Below, one piece after another: positions 1-9,146 of a stretch of 64,000 nt of DNA. The notes beneath the pieces were generated by a model. That model did no database searches, had not been told where the DNA came from, and saw only the letters and a program-made list of their open reading frames with translations. Position 1 is the first letter of the stretch; the number at the start of each line of letters is the position of its first letter. A program made the translations under genes and the position numbers. The stretch comes from Cellvibrionaceae bacterium 1162T.S.0a.05 (lineage in GTDB: Bacteria > Pseudomonadota > Gammaproteobacteria > Pseudomonadales > Cellvibrionaceae), in contig LANB01000001.1 in assembly GCA_000964245.1 (NCBI GenBank), positions 62,001 to 126,000 of the forward strand, given 5' to 3'.

Positions 1-164
1 CGCCCTTTTTCTATGGCAACGTCCAGCGTGTCATCCGGCGAGCGATTGTCTACCACCACAACTGTATCCACCAGCGCTTGCATTTCTGCATCAAATTGCT
101 CCAGAACACGCACCACTTGGGGAGCGCAACGGTAGCAAGGAATAAATACCATTATCTTCGACAT
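1..164 (-). CDS. Glycosyltransferase family 2, N-terminal fragment
   Basis: The gene starts with ATG at 164 and runs off the left edge, so only about 54 residues are visible. They begin MSKIMVFIPCYRCAP and continue to VVVVDNRSPDDT. This is the N-terminal beta-alpha-beta nucleotide-sugar binding half of a GT-A fold family 2 glycosyltransferase: the PCYR loop and the D-N-x-S-x-D-x-T segment are the family hallmarks. The start codon lies one base after the stop of the GtrA-family gene, so the two are almost certainly translationally coupled. By analogy with Gtr loci it may charge a polyprenyl phosphate with a sugar, but the part that would decide specificity and any membrane helices is outside the window. 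Confidence 0.85.
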   Translation of the reverse strand, partial: MSKIMVFIPCYRCAPQVVRVLEQFDAEMQALVDTVVVVDNRSPDDTLDVAIEKG

Positions 165-165
165 C

Positions 166-603
166 TTATTCGACCACTTTTCTTGTTTTCATAAATCGGC
201 TCAAAAACTTCATAAAGATAAAGTTAATCAGCAAGGTAAAGGGAGTAATGATGACCTTTCCAATGATACCGGCATAGACGGGCAACACGTAAAAATTCTG
301 AAGCTCAAGCCAGCCCACAAGCACTTTCAAGACTGCCGAAAAGCTTAAGATGGAGACACATTGATAGCTCCAATAGACACTCAGGAAGAACACATGACGG
401 TCAGTTTGCTTATTAAATACCAAGCGTAGGGAACTGAAATAGACAAAAGTAACCCCTAAAAAGGACGAGGCTATATTGGCGTAAAACGGCGCAACCTTAA
501 AAACCTGGACCAAAGCGATAAATGCACAGAAATCGCACAACCAGCCAATGCCGGAATACAGGGCAAAGCCCATAAACATTGAAATAAGTTCACGATATTT
601 CAT
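166..603 (-). CDS. GtrA-family membrane protein (putative polyprenyl-sugar flippase)
   Basis: This 145-residue protein consists of four hydrophobic segments (about residues 9-30, 38-57, 72-92 and 105-132) joined by short basic loops, the size and topology of the GtrA family. GtrA proteins are thought to flip undecaprenyl-phosphate-linked sugars across the inner membrane. The downstream GT2 gene begins immediately after its stop, giving the classical GtrA plus GT2 pair, and a GT-C transferase lies divergently at 1119. This suggests an envelope polysaccharide or lipopolysaccharide side-branch modification locus. The family call rests on topology, length and context; the substrate sugar cannot be read. 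Confidence 0.8.
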   Translation of the reverse strand: MKYRELISMFMGFALYSGIGWLCDFCAFIALVQVFKVAPFYANIASSFLGVTFVYFSSLRLVFNKQTDRHVFFLSVYWSYQCVSILSFSAVLKVLVGWLELQNFYVLPVYAGIIGKVIITPFTLLINFIFMKFLSRFMKTRKVVE

Positions 604-1118
604 GGTGACCGCTTCCCGTCAGAGCGGTAGAACTTTTTACTATTTTAATTTTATTTATATTTTTGTGTTTTTCCGCCCGTGATACTGTCTGGCAGTGGAA
701 AGGGTCAGCAAACATGAGAGCGCTATCCTAGCAGATTTGGCTGCTATTTGCCCTTTTTTGACCCTTTATCCCTGCCCCAATGCCTCAGATCTGGCGGAAG
801 CCACAAGGCTAGCAGAAAACCCCCAGGGCGAGTAGAAAAGTCAACCAATTTGCTCATTCTCACTCAATTTCTGGCGGCAATCTGCTATATTGGGGGCCGC
901 ATTCGGGCAGGCCGCCTGTGTCACCTGTGTAAGGTAACCTATGTAAGCGGCAGACAAATATAAGGGCCCGGAAAATCATGTTTGCCCCGGGCATGGCCTT
1001 AGGGACAGCGCTAATCAAGCGCGATGCTGAAAGACATAATGAAAACAAAGAGCCAGAAAAAGAGCCAGAATAAAGACCTCACAAAGCGTCAATAAGAAAA
1101 GATCTATAGGTAACGGTT
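604..1118. other. Intergenic region between divergent glycosylation genes
   Basis: No convincing gene is present in this 515-bp stretch between the minus-strand GtrA gene and the plus-strand GT-C gene. Two short overlapping open frames on opposite strands (748-963 and 860-1048) lack ribosome binding sites and recognisable protein character. An imperfect inverted repeat with 9-base arms (699-707 and 759-767) encloses a smaller AGCAG/CTGCT hairpin. Promoters for both flanking genes must lie here, but no strong -35/-10 pair stood out. Confidence 0.6.
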
Positions 1119-3155
1119 ATGAGCAGTACAGATACGGGTGCGGACAATTCAGCAGCCCAGTCTTCCCCTTCCCCCAGTAACAGCGCCAAACTGACAGCCC
1201 TCGAGCTGGTCGCCCGCACGATGAAAGAGAGCTGGCAGTGCTGCCTGCGTTGGGAGTATTTCCCGATTTTTCTTGTCGTTCTGGCATCGACAATCCTGAA
1301 TTTTGTACTTGTGTTCGAGTGGTCGCTGTATAAGACCTACTTGACCAGTGATATGTTTGGCTACTGGGAGCGCGGTATACAGATTTGGAGCGGAGACGAG
1401 AAAACACCAAACACCTGGGTATCCAATGCGCCCTTTTACTCGCGGGTGATTGCCGTCGTTTTCTCCTGGCTTGAGTACTTTAACCTCAGAGACTGGCGCC
1501 TTGAGACCTTGCTTAGCCTTAACATCATTATGTCGGCTTTCGGGACCTTCTCGCTGTACATGATCGGACGTAAAATGTTCGAAGGGCGCGCATGGCCCCT
1601 GGCTTTTGCGGCAACCTATGCCTTTGCCTACCCCAACCTGTACTTCAATACTTTCGTCCTCGGTGAGCCCTTTGCCATTCCCATCATAATCACCGCCTTG
1701 TGCATGGTTCTGTATTGGCACAAAAGTTATAAGTTGTTTTTTGCAGGCCTCATCCTGGCGTTCGGTGTCGGGGTGAGACCTTCAAATGGCTTTGTCGGTT
1801 TGCCCTGTGGTTTGTTTATTCTTTTTTACGGTTTCCATTTTTGGCGAGTCCCTATCAAGGAATGGTTTGCCATTCTGTTCCCACGGGTATTGCGAGCAGC
1901 GGCATTTTCGATTGGCTTTATTCTGATGATTTTCAGTATCCTGGCCGAAAATAATCGGGTGTCGGACGGCAAACTGAAAGGCATCACGGCGCATTCCGGT
2001 TACAACTTTTTCCTCGGGCAATCCCAGTCTCACTTGATTCAGGCGAATTGGGACGGACTCGGGTACGGCTTTGTCCCCTCCTCCGTCGCAGGCAACCCGG
2101 AATACGGAACGATTAAGACCACCATTCCGCTTTACGATTCTGCGCGCTATTACGAAGAAGGCTGGAAAATACTCAAAGCCAATCCGCATTTATGGTGGGA
2201 ACACGTTAAAAAATACAATCACTTATTCTTTAATAACCTTTTCCCTGCGGTACCCAGCGTAAAAGGCTTTAACTGGTTTTTTGACCCCTTCCGCCACATT
2301 ACATTTTATATGCTGGTGTTTTGCGGGCTGCTTTTAATTCCTTTAAAAGAGCGCGATGTTGCGCCCTCTTACATTTATGTATTCGGCACAATATTTACCT
2401 TGTGCGCAGGCTCCCTGTTTTTCTATACCGTGACGCATCAGTATTTTACTAATTTCTCCTATGCCCTTTACGCTTTGTTCTTTATTTATATGTATGGCGT
2501 TGTAAGGCATTTTTCAAAATACAAGAAATTTATTTTTGCCTACATCGCAATAGTGCTCATCTCAACCGCAGGCTATTACACCTGGAAAGCCAATCGCGCC
2601 TTGTTTATTACCCCCAAGGTCGAAGTGGTGATAAATAAAAACCAGGGGCACATTGGCAACCTCGATCAACCCAGAAAAACCATTGAAGAACGTGCATTCG
2701 CTGTAAACAATCTCGAATTCTTGCAAGCTGTTCCGCTTAAGCACCGCAGCACCGGGGAATACCCGGACTTTACGTATAATTTCTTTATGGATACCACAAC
2801 AGAAATGGAGGTTCTCGAAAGCGGCACTTATATGTTTACCGTGTACGCTGACGACGGCTATCGGGTCAAACTCGACGGCGACGTCATCATGGAAGTAAAT
2901 CGCTTGAAGAAAATGAATGAATTCAAACTGCGTGAAACGATCTTTATTGAGAAAGGCCGCCATACCTTTGAAGTTGATATGTTTCAGGCTGGCGTATTTT
3001 CCGGCCTGGTTGTCTACTATCGCCGTATGGACCCCGATATAAAACCCGACGAAATGAGCCCATGGGAATATGACACCCGTTTTGGGCAAGGGAAATTCAT
3101 TGGGGACGACGGTACCTACACGCGCTTCTACCTTCCTGAAAATAAAGCTGAATAA
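1119..3155 (+). CDS. GT-C type membrane glycosyltransferase with C-terminal PA14-like domain
   Basis: The 678-residue product is an integral membrane protein. After a hydrophilic N-terminus of about 45 residues come roughly ten hydrophobic helices (about 50-500), with an acidic SDMFGYWERG motif in the first extracytoplasmic loop, where GT-C (PMT/ArnT-like) transferases place the catalytic Asp. The last 130 residues (about 545-650) resemble a PA14 domain: YMFTVYADDGYRVKLDG followed by a beta strand containing FIEKGRHTFEVDMFQAG. PA14 folds often bind carbohydrate, and this one would face the periplasm. The gene is divergent from the GtrA/GT2 pair, so it may be the terminal transferase of a Gtr-like side-chain system. 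It is followed directly by a strong terminator. The donor and acceptor are unknown. Confidence 0.75.
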   Translation: MSSTDTGADNSAAQSSPSPSNSAKLTALELVARTMKESWQCCLRWEYFPIFLVVLASTILNFVLVFEWSLYKTYLTSDMFGYWERGIQIWSGDEKTPNTWVSNAPFYSRVIAVVFSWLEYFNLRDWRLETLLSLNIIMSAFGTFSLYMIGRKMFEGRAWPLAFAATYAFAYPNLYFNTFVLGEPFAIPIIITALCMVLYWHKSYKLFFAGLILAFGVGVRPSNGFVGLPCGLFILFYGFHFWRVPIKEWFAILFPRVLRAAAFSIGFILMIFSILAENNRVSDGKLKGITAHSGYNFFLGQSQSHLIQANWDGLGYGFVPSSVAGNPEYGTIKTTIPLYDSARYYEEGWKILKANPHLWWEHVKKYNHLFFNNLFPAVPSVKGFNWFFDPFRHITFYMLVFCGLLLIPLKERDVAPSYIYVFGTIFTLCAGSLFFYTVTHQYFTNFSYALYALFFIYMYGVVRHFSKYKKFIFAYIAIVLISTAGYYTWKANRALFITPKVEVVINKNQGHIGNLDQPRKTIEERAFAVNNLEFLQAVPLKHRSTGEYPDFTYNFFMDTTTEMEVLESGTYMFTVYADDGYRVKLDGDVIMEVNRLKKMNEFKLRETIFIEKGRHTFEVDMFQAGVFSGLVVYYRRMDPDIKPDEMSPWEYDTRFGQGKFIGDDGTYTRFYLPENKAE

Positions 3156-3158
3156 ATC

Positions 3159-3196
3159 AAGGGGGAGTATTCCCCCTTCTTAATTTTTCTTTTTTT
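3159..3196 (+). terminator. Rho-independent terminator after the GT-C gene
   Basis: A perfect 8-bp stem (AAGGGGGA / TCCCCCTT, loop GTAT) at 3159-3178 begins four bases after the GT-C stop codon and is followed by a T-rich tail ending in TTTTTT. Confidence 0.85.
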
Positions 3197-3341
3197 AAGG
3201 AACCTCTGAAAAATGGCCTATTTTCCCTGTGGCGGCGTCAGCTCCGTGCTCGAATCCTCATTTACTCCAGTAAACTCCGGTTCTCCGCGCGGTGCTTCCT
3301 TGCCACAGAAAAAATATTTCCATTTTTCAGAGGTTCCTTAA
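3195..3341. repeat. 147-bp inverted-repeat element (MITE-like or long hairpin)
   Basis: Perfect 22-bp inverted arms lie at 3195-3216 and 3320-3341 (core GGAACCTCTGAAAAATGG). Inside them the complementarity continues imperfectly through TATTTT..CTGTGGC, and the centre holds a second near-palindrome around TTTACTCCAGTAAA. There is no open frame. The terminal perfect repeats, the size and the non-coding interior are what a MITE or a large dispersed palindromic repeat looks like. No second copy was seen in this window, so mobility is unproven. The left arm starts inside the T-tail of the preceding terminator. Confidence 0.65.
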
Positions 3342-3501
3342 ATTTCGCTTTACGTTCCTGTTTCAATTGCCGCGCCACTTGAAATCCATTCAGCCGCCGT
3401 TCGCGTCACACAATGGCGCGTAATATTTTGCATACGTATTCAATCCGTAACGAAAACGTCATTTGGTATGCTTTTGGAAAATCACGCTCAAGGAGAGAAG
3501 C

Positions 3502-5670
3502 ATGACGCAGCTCGCCCTTTCCCGAATTTCATTCTCTACTTTCCTTCCATTTTTTCTTTTGCTTGCACTTGCTGTTTCAAGCCCTGGCTTGCTTGCCCAG
3601 GCTGCATGGCTCGACGGTGACCCCAACGCCCTATGGCAACGTGCTCCGGGCGTTTATAAGGAAGGCAATGACTGGTATGTCATTTTCCACGCCGCGCCAG
3701 GCGATGAACAAGTTGAACTCTACGGCGACTTTACCAATGGCGAAACCCATGCCGTGCCCTTAACGCCAACACCGGATGGGCATTTTTGGTGGTTCAAGGG
3801 CAGTGATCAAAGTTTTAGCCGCGCGCCGGCCCATGGCGATCACTACCGATTTAAACTCACACGCAACGGGCAAAACTTAACGTTTCAAGACCCGGCAGCA
3901 CGCTGGGTCACGCACTCTGGCTTGCAAACGGGTCAATCACGCATCTATTTAAGTGATGCCTACACCTGGACCGACACAGCATGGCAACACCCAACGCAAG
4001 CGTATCTGAATATTTATCAACTGCACCCTTTGCGATTTACAGACCGAAACGGCGGCACGCCTTTTCAGGAAGTCATCGAGGAGATTAACAACAATGGTTC
4101 CAACGACTATTTAAATGATTTGGGTATCACTGCCCTTGAACTTTTACCAGTCAATGAATTTGCCGGTGCCTTGAGTTGGGGCTACAACCCCTCCTTCTTT
4201 TATGCGGTGGAGTCGTCGTACGGTGGGCCGGATGAATTAAAAAATCTCGTTGATATTGCGCATCAAAACGGTATCGCTGTGATACTCGATCTTGAATTTA
4301 ATCACGTTGCCAGTGGCGATAATATTTTGTGGGCCATCGACAATACAACGTATATGGATGGCGATACCGTTTGGGGCCCGCTCTATAATTTTAACAACGA
4401 TGTCGCAAAGCACTTTCTTATTCAAAACGTCCTCTACCTCGCCAGAGAATTCAGGATTGACGGTTTTCGTTTTGACCACACCAATACCATTCACAATTCC
4501 TCCAGTTGGTTTATCACACAAGCTGGCGATGGCGGCGGCTGGGATTTTTTGCGCGAGCTCTACGGCGCAGTAAAACAGGAAGACACCAACATCTGGTTTA
4601 CGGGTGAAGAATTACCGGATTGGTGGGGGCTCACCGCAGACAATGTGGGTAGTGCTGTTGCGGGGCAAGTTCACGGCCCGATGGACAGTCAATGGACAGA
4701 TACCTTTCACGATAACTTCAAGGCGGTATTAACAGGTGGCCATCTTGATGATCTCTGGCCCGTATTCGGGCACTTTGGTGACGGCTGGCAGGATGCAACT
4801 GTGTACACCGAGTCACACGATGAAGTCGGCAATACCGACGACCGTATCGCGAAGCGCGGACGCGATGGCAAAGGCTGGGAAATGAACCAGGTGTCGATCG
4901 CTGGCACGATTATGGCTCGTGGGACACCGATGGTATTTATGGGGCAGGAAGGTGGAGAACTCACCCAATTCCATATTGACTGGTGGGACGATCGCCTCGA
5001 TTTAAATGCTTATGAAAACGATGCTGGCCGTCAAAAAATTCTGCACTGGTATCAAAGCCTAAACGCTATTCGCAGTCAGGATGCCAACACCTTTGCCACT
5101 GGCAATAGCCTCGTTAAACATATTCACAATGACAATGGCGTTGCAGCCTTCACCCGTGCAGATGACAAATACCTGGTCGTTTTAAATTTTAAATCCACGA
5201 CCTGGCAAAATTACGATGTGGGCGTGAGCGGTTCCTATATTGAAATCGCCAACAGCAGCTGGCCCGAATTTAATATTGGCGGTGTTGCGCTCGCCAGCCG
5301 CGGTGGTACGCAGGCCTTTACTATCAGCGATGTCAACATTCCCGCTTATGGTGCCGTTGTGTTAATGAAACAGGACGCGAGCGTAAGCGTCGATTTTTCC
5401 TGTCACAATGGGTATACATACTGGGGACAAAATGTTTTCGTTGTGGGCAGCATTCCGGAATTGGGGAATTGGAATCCTGATAATGCCGTTGCTTTAAGCC
5501 CGGATGTTTATCCCGATTGGTTTGCGACAGTGGAAAATCTTCCGCCTTCAACGTCGATCGAATGGAAGTGCATTAAGCGCAATGGCAATGAGGTGATATG
5601 GCAGTCTGGTGCGAATAATATGCTTAGCACCCCTGCCAGTGGCCACACCGCAACTCACGGATATTTTTAA
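3502..5670 (+). CDS. Secreted GH13 alpha-amylase-family enzyme with CBM48-like and CBM20 domains
   Basis: The start at 3502 is chosen over the in-frame ATG at 3463 because AAGGAG lies seven bases upstream and a signal peptide follows directly (cleavage near LLAQA, residue 34). A CBM48-like beta-sandwich covers about 55-155. The GH13 barrel (about 165-530) shows all four conserved regions: DLEFNH (263-268), GFRFD with nucleophile D325, FTGEE with acid/base E369, and ESHDE with transition-state D440. A C-terminal CBM20 starch-binding domain covers 627-722 with its paired Trp sites (GNWNP; VIWQSG). It would hydrolyse or rearrange alpha-1,4-glucans outside the cytoplasm. The ESHDEVGN and MGQEGGE signatures resemble branching-enzyme and trehalohydrolase relatives, so the exact product is open. 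The nearby receptor, DeoR and MFS genes fit an alpha-glucan locus. Confidence 0.88.
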   Translation: MTQLALSRISFSTFLPFFLLLALAVSSPGLLAQAAWLDGDPNALWQRAPGVYKEGNDWYVIFHAAPGDEQVELYGDFTNGETHAVPLTPTPDGHFWWFKGSDQSFSRAPAHGDHYRFKLTRNGQNLTFQDPAARWVTHSGLQTGQSRIYLSDAYTWTDTAWQHPTQAYLNIYQLHPLRFTDRNGGTPFQEVIEEINNNGSNDYLNDLGITALELLPVNEFAGALSWGYNPSFFYAVESSYGGPDELKNLVDIAHQNGIAVILDLEFNHVASGDNILWAIDNTTYMDGDTVWGPLYNFNNDVAKHFLIQNVLYLAREFRIDGFRFDHTNTIHNSSSWFITQAGDGGGWDFLRELYGAVKQEDTNIWFTGEELPDWWGLTADNVGSAVAGQVHGPMDSQWTDTFHDNFKAVLTGGHLDDLWPVFGHFGDGWQDATVYTESHDEVGNTDDRIAKRGRDGKGWEMNQVSIAGTIMARGTPMVFMGQEGGELTQFHIDWWDDRLDLNAYENDAGRQKILHWYQSLNAIRSQDANTFATGNSLVKHIHNDNGVAAFTRADDKYLVVLNFKSTTWQNYDVGVSGSYIEIANSSWPEFNIGGVALASRGGTQAFTISDVNIPAYGAVVLMKQDASVSVDFSCHNGYTYWGQNVFVVGSIPELGNWNPDNAVALSPDVYPDWFATVENLPPSTSIEWKCIKRNGNEVIWQSGANNMLSTPASGHTATHGYF

Positions 5671-5685
5671 GTACAGATCACGCGG

Positions 5686-5800
5686 GAACGTGGACTACAA
5701 GGTGGCCCCTTGTGAAAACGCGGTGAATACATCCCTGTAGCTCCGACACCGCATCCATGCGGTGACGGTTTCACAAGGGGCCACCTTGCACTCCACGTTC
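5686..5800. repeat. 115-bp palindromic repeat element with nested hairpin
   Basis: Arms of 32 bases at 5686-5717 and 5769-5800 are complementary at 30 positions (core AAGGTGGCCCCTTGTGAAA). The central part holds ACATCCCTGTAGCTCCGAC and a second perfect hairpin, CACCGCATCCATGCGGTG (5746-5763). Similar ATCCCTGTA..ATCCATG palindromes are known as dispersed intergenic repeats in gammaproteobacteria; that family statement is recollection. The element lies between the stop of the amylase gene and the terminator of the TonB receptor, so it could also act as a transcription barrier between the convergent genes. Confidence 0.65.
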
Positions 5801-5848
5801 TGCAAGTAATGCCCCACTACTCGGTATAGTGCTTCCTTGTTTTGGTTT

Positions 5849-5899
5849 TTTACTGAAATAAAAATAAAAAAAAGCGCAGGACAAAATTCGTCCTGCGCT
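5849..5899 (-). terminator. Rho-independent terminator of the TonB-dependent receptor gene
   Basis: On the minus strand, just past the receptor stop codon, a 9-bp stem (AGCGCAGGA / TCCTGCGCT, 5873-5899) is followed by a run of eight T and further T-rich sequence. Confidence 0.85.
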
Positions 5900-5915
5900 A
5901 ACTGGTCACATTACT

Positions 5916-8900
5916 CTAAAAGCGAGTGCTGAGGCTTGTGAAAAAGACGCGGCCCTGAATGTCGTAAGTCGCGGGGATGGTGTTGGCACCGCCCTGCTGC
6001 AAATCGCCGAGAACGGGAGGCTCTTTGTCTAGCAGATTGCGAATACCAAACGTTATTTGCGTATCATCACTGAAGGCGTAAGCGCCTGTGAAATCGAAAT
6101 ATAAATACGAGCTGATGTTAGCATTGACGAAGTCGCCAGCGTCCGGATAGCTTTCACCGCGTGCGCGTGGAACAACGATACGATCTGTCGTAATCCCACC
6201 GAGGAAACGTGCGCGCAGTGACAGCGTGGTTGGACCGGTATACATGGTCAAACGCGTTGTGCCTTTTTGCTCGGGAATCGGTTGTCCACAGGTACCACCC
6301 CAGGCGCCCACACATTCGTTTGTGATGTCTGGCAGTTCCTGAATTGGTGTGACAGTAAATTCGTCAGTAAATGTCCAGGAGGAACTCACGTTCCAGGACG
6401 CACTTTCACCAAACAAACCCCAATCACTTTCAAAATCGTAACTGACTGCCAAATCAAATCCGGAGGTTTTTATACCGCCGATATTTGCGTTGGTGGTGAA
6501 CACGTAGCGTGGCGGCGCAATTTCACCTGAAAGTGGATCGCGATTCACAGCCTGACAATAAACACTGTTCGGGTCTTGCAAGGTGAGGTAGCAAAGGTCC
6601 AGAACATTTTGCAGACCGCCTCCACCGAGCGGTGCGATGGCATCTTCAAGTTCAATGTTGAAGTAATCAAAACTCAGGGCTAAACCTTCAATTGCTTCTG
6701 ACTGATAAATCACTCCAAAGGTGGTGGTGTCGGATTCTTCGGGGTTCAAATCCGGGTTGCCGCCGCGAATTTGTGTGAGGAAGGGTGAGGGTTGCACACC
6801 TGCAGTAAAGACCGCACTTTCAGGAACGCCAGTCGCAATACAGGTATCGCGCACCGCCTGGGTTTGTTCTGAAGCAGGCTGGTTCGCCGAGCATGGGTCG
6901 GTTGCGGTTGGCCCGTCGGAACCTTGACCACCAAACAATTCACCCACGTTAGGTGCGCGAATCGCATGTTGTTGCTGGGCACGGAAAGACAGTGAAGAGT
7001 TTACCGCCCATTCGAGCCCGAGCGAGTGCGTCCACACACCGTCATCGGCGCCGACATCGTAATCGGAATAACGGAAAGCCCCGTTCAGATTCAAACGCTC
7101 AACGCCACTTTTTTCCGCCATGAGTGGCAAACGAAATTCACCAAAAAATTCGCTCACCGATTGGCTGCCTTTGGTTGCGCGTGCGGAGTTCCATCCGGAC
7201 ACATCTCCCGAACTCAGGTAAGAATCCGGAATGTATTCTGCAAATGCGCGGCGGCTTTCAACACCTACGGCAAAATCCACGGCACCGGCGGGCATATCAA
7301 AGGCCACACCCGTCAAGCTCGCGACCACAACATCCAGGTCTGCATTGATTTTCGATACCGCGCTAATTGAAATTGCACGCTCAGCGTCTTCGGATATATT
7401 GCCATTGCCAAATATATTCAACAGCGGCGCATTGCCGTTTTGCGACAACATGGAACGCTGGACGGCGCTGCGTGATACCGAACCTAATTGCACATCCACT
7501 TCGGTCGTACTCGCTTTGCTGTAATACACATCGTATGCGAGGTCACGAAAGGTGCCTGTCGATGAGCCAAACTCGCCACGCACACCTATCACGCTACGAA
7601 AAACCTGGTGGTCTGCATCTGCGAAGCGTGTTTGCAAATCGTTAAAACGGCGGTTGTAATTCAAAATAGCCAAACCATCATTCGGGTCCGTTTGTAACAC
7701 CAGCGAGCCCTGAGTCACGGTTGTTGTTCCCGTTTCACGTTCATCCAGTTCAGTGAGAACCGCTTGCATTTCCGGGCTCAAATAGGGGTTATCGGTATCC
7801 ACCAAAAAGTTACCCCCAACATTCGAAGGTGCGATCTGCACGTTGGCCTTATTACTGCTGTAGTGCATTTCGATATAGCCCGTCATGGCATCGCTGAAAT
7901 CATAATGACCAAAAACATTGGTCATCCAGCGCTCCTGCGGTGTGACCATAAAAGACAGTGGGCCAAGATCGTAACGGTCGTCAGGCGAAACAAAAGGTCG
8001 AATTGAATTTCCCTGAGCATCAAACATTGCGCCCAGAGAGGTCATATCCTGGAGCCCGGCCGCAATTAGCGCCGCATCCAGGTCCGCGTTGGATTCAGCT
8101 GAGCCAACGAGGGGTAAATTACCGATGCGCCCATTCGGTGGCGTGCTTGACCCCCCACCAACAAAACCCAATCGCCCACCTGCTTGTTCACAGGTTTGCC
8201 CATCCGGCACTGAGAGCGGTATGCCCAAACTGTTGCCACTGTGAGACGCCGCGGTCACACAGCCATCACCAAAGGACGGGTCTGCAAAATCGCCGCGTTC
8301 GGCGCGGGTAAAACCGCCACGCTTTAGATAACCGATAGACGCCGTCAAGTTGCCGCGCCCATTATCCAGGTTGCCACCAAAGGTAAGGTCGATACCGTAG
8401 GATTGCGTGGAGGTCGGCTCGTCCCAGCTGGTATTCGCACTGAGTTCCACGCCTTCGAAGTCATCTTTCATAATGAAGTTAACGACCCCGGCAATCGCAT
8501 CAGAACCGTAGACCGCAGACGAACCCCCGGTGACAACTTCAGTGCGCTCGATAAGCGCAACCGGAATGGTATTAATATCCGTCGTCATGGCCGGTCCGGT
8601 GATTGCGCCGCGACGGCTATTGATCAACACCAGATTTCGCGTAGGGCCAAAATTACGTAAGTTCAAGGTAGAAACCCCCACAGGAGAACCGGCCTGGACC
8701 GTATTCGCTTTGGGGCCTTCAAGCTGGTTGGCGGTAAACTGCGGTGAATCGAGCAAGAGCGTTTCCGCATTGATCGTACCCGACAACACAAACTCTTCGT
8801 CGTCTACCACTGCTACAGGTGTTGGTGTATCGAGACCTTGCGTGGACAGGCGTGTACCTGTGACCACAACTTCTTCGACAATATTTTCCTGCGCTAACGT

Positions 8901-8981
8901 TTGCTGCGATAGGGCCATTCCGGCCAGCACAGTGAGAAGCCCGGACATTGCAACGGGCAATTGAATTGGTTTGAGTTTCAT
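5916..8981 (-). CDS. TonB-dependent outer-membrane receptor
   Basis: The 1021-residue protein has a signal peptide (cleavage near residue 31, TLAQE), a TonB-box-like segment EEVVVTG, a plug domain (about 45-180, with the typical FGPTRNLVLINSRR and GSSAVYGSDAIAGVVNFI motifs) and a C-terminal 22-stranded barrel ending in the aromatic LSTRF. Length and features match large Oar/CirA-like receptors used for oligosaccharide import in Cellvibrionaceae and Caulobacter-type bacteria. The start is supported by GGGGGAG just upstream. It is divergent from a DeoR-type regulator, with a promoter and phased repeats between, and convergent with the GH13-CBM20 gene, which points to maltodextrins as ligand. 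No SusD homologue is present. The receptor class is certain; the ligand is inferred. Confidence 0.92.
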   Translation of the reverse strand: MKLKPIQLPVAMSGLLTVLAGMALSQQTLAQENIVEEVVVTGTRLSTQGLDTPTPVAVVDDEEFVLSGTINAETLLLDSPQFTANQLEGPKANTVQAGSPVGVSTLNLRNFGPTRNLVLINSRRGAITGPAMTTDINTIPVALIERTEVVTGGSSAVYGSDAIAGVVNFIMKDDFEGVELSANTSWDEPTSTQSYGIDLTFGGNLDNGRGNLTASIGYLKRGGFTRAERGDFADPSFGDGCVTAASHSGNSLGIPLSVPDGQTCEQAGGRLGFVGGGSSTPPNGRIGNLPLVGSAESNADLDAALIAAGLQDMTSLGAMFDAQGNSIRPFVSPDDRYDLGPLSFMVTPQERWMTNVFGHYDFSDAMTGYIEMHYSSNKANVQIAPSNVGGNFLVDTDNPYLSPEMQAVLTELDERETGTTTVTQGSLVLQTDPNDGLAILNYNRRFNDLQTRFADADHQVFRSVIGVRGEFGSSTGTFRDLAYDVYYSKASTTEVDVQLGSVSRSAVQRSMLSQNGNAPLLNIFGNGNISEDAERAISISAVSKINADLDVVVASLTGVAFDMPAGAVDFAVGVESRRAFAEYIPDSYLSSGDVSGWNSARATKGSQSVSEFFGEFRLPLMAEKSGVERLNLNGAFRYSDYDVGADDGVWTHSLGLEWAVNSSLSFRAQQQHAIRAPNVGELFGGQGSDGPTATDPCSANQPASEQTQAVRDTCIATGVPESAVFTAGVQPSPFLTQIRGGNPDLNPEESDTTTFGVIYQSEAIEGLALSFDYFNIELEDAIAPLGGGGLQNVLDLCYLTLQDPNSVYCQAVNRDPLSGEIAPPRYVFTTNANIGGIKTSGFDLAVSYDFESDWGLFGESASWNVSSSWTFTDEFTVTPIQELPDITNECVGAWGGTCGQPIPEQKGTTRLTMYTGPTTLSLRARFLGGITTDRIVVPRARGESYPDAGDFVNANISSYLYFDFTGAYAFSDDTQITFGIRNLLDKEPPVLGDLQQGGANTIPATYDIQGRVFFTSLSTRF

Positions 8982-9116
8982 AACTCCCCCACTTTATTGG
9001 TTATTGGTATGTCAAAGCGCCGGCAAAGCCGGTGGGGCTTATCAAGGCCCGCGAGAAATAGTGATTACTGCAATTATTGTTATTGGTTCAAATTGAACTC
9101 TTTTGATTGATGCGCC

Positions 9117-9146
9117 AGTATAAACATCAAATTTATACATTTTCAA
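9117..9146 (-). promoter_or_regulatory. Sigma-70-like promoter for the TonB receptor
   Basis: Reading the minus strand, TTGAAA (9146-9141) and TATACT (9122-9117) are separated by 18 bases, about 135 bases upstream of the receptor start codon. Both hexamers are close to consensus. The -35 box overlaps the first of three phased AATCAT repeats. Confidence 0.6.

Noticed and set aside
699-767. AAAGGGTCA / TGACCCTTT inverted repeat as a terminator or operator
   Set aside because: The loop is long, there is no adjacent gene end, and no family of regulators fits; noted only in the intergenic entry.
748-1048. Short overlapping frames on both strands in the left intergenic region
   Set aside because: No ribosome site, no recognisable sequence, atypical composition.
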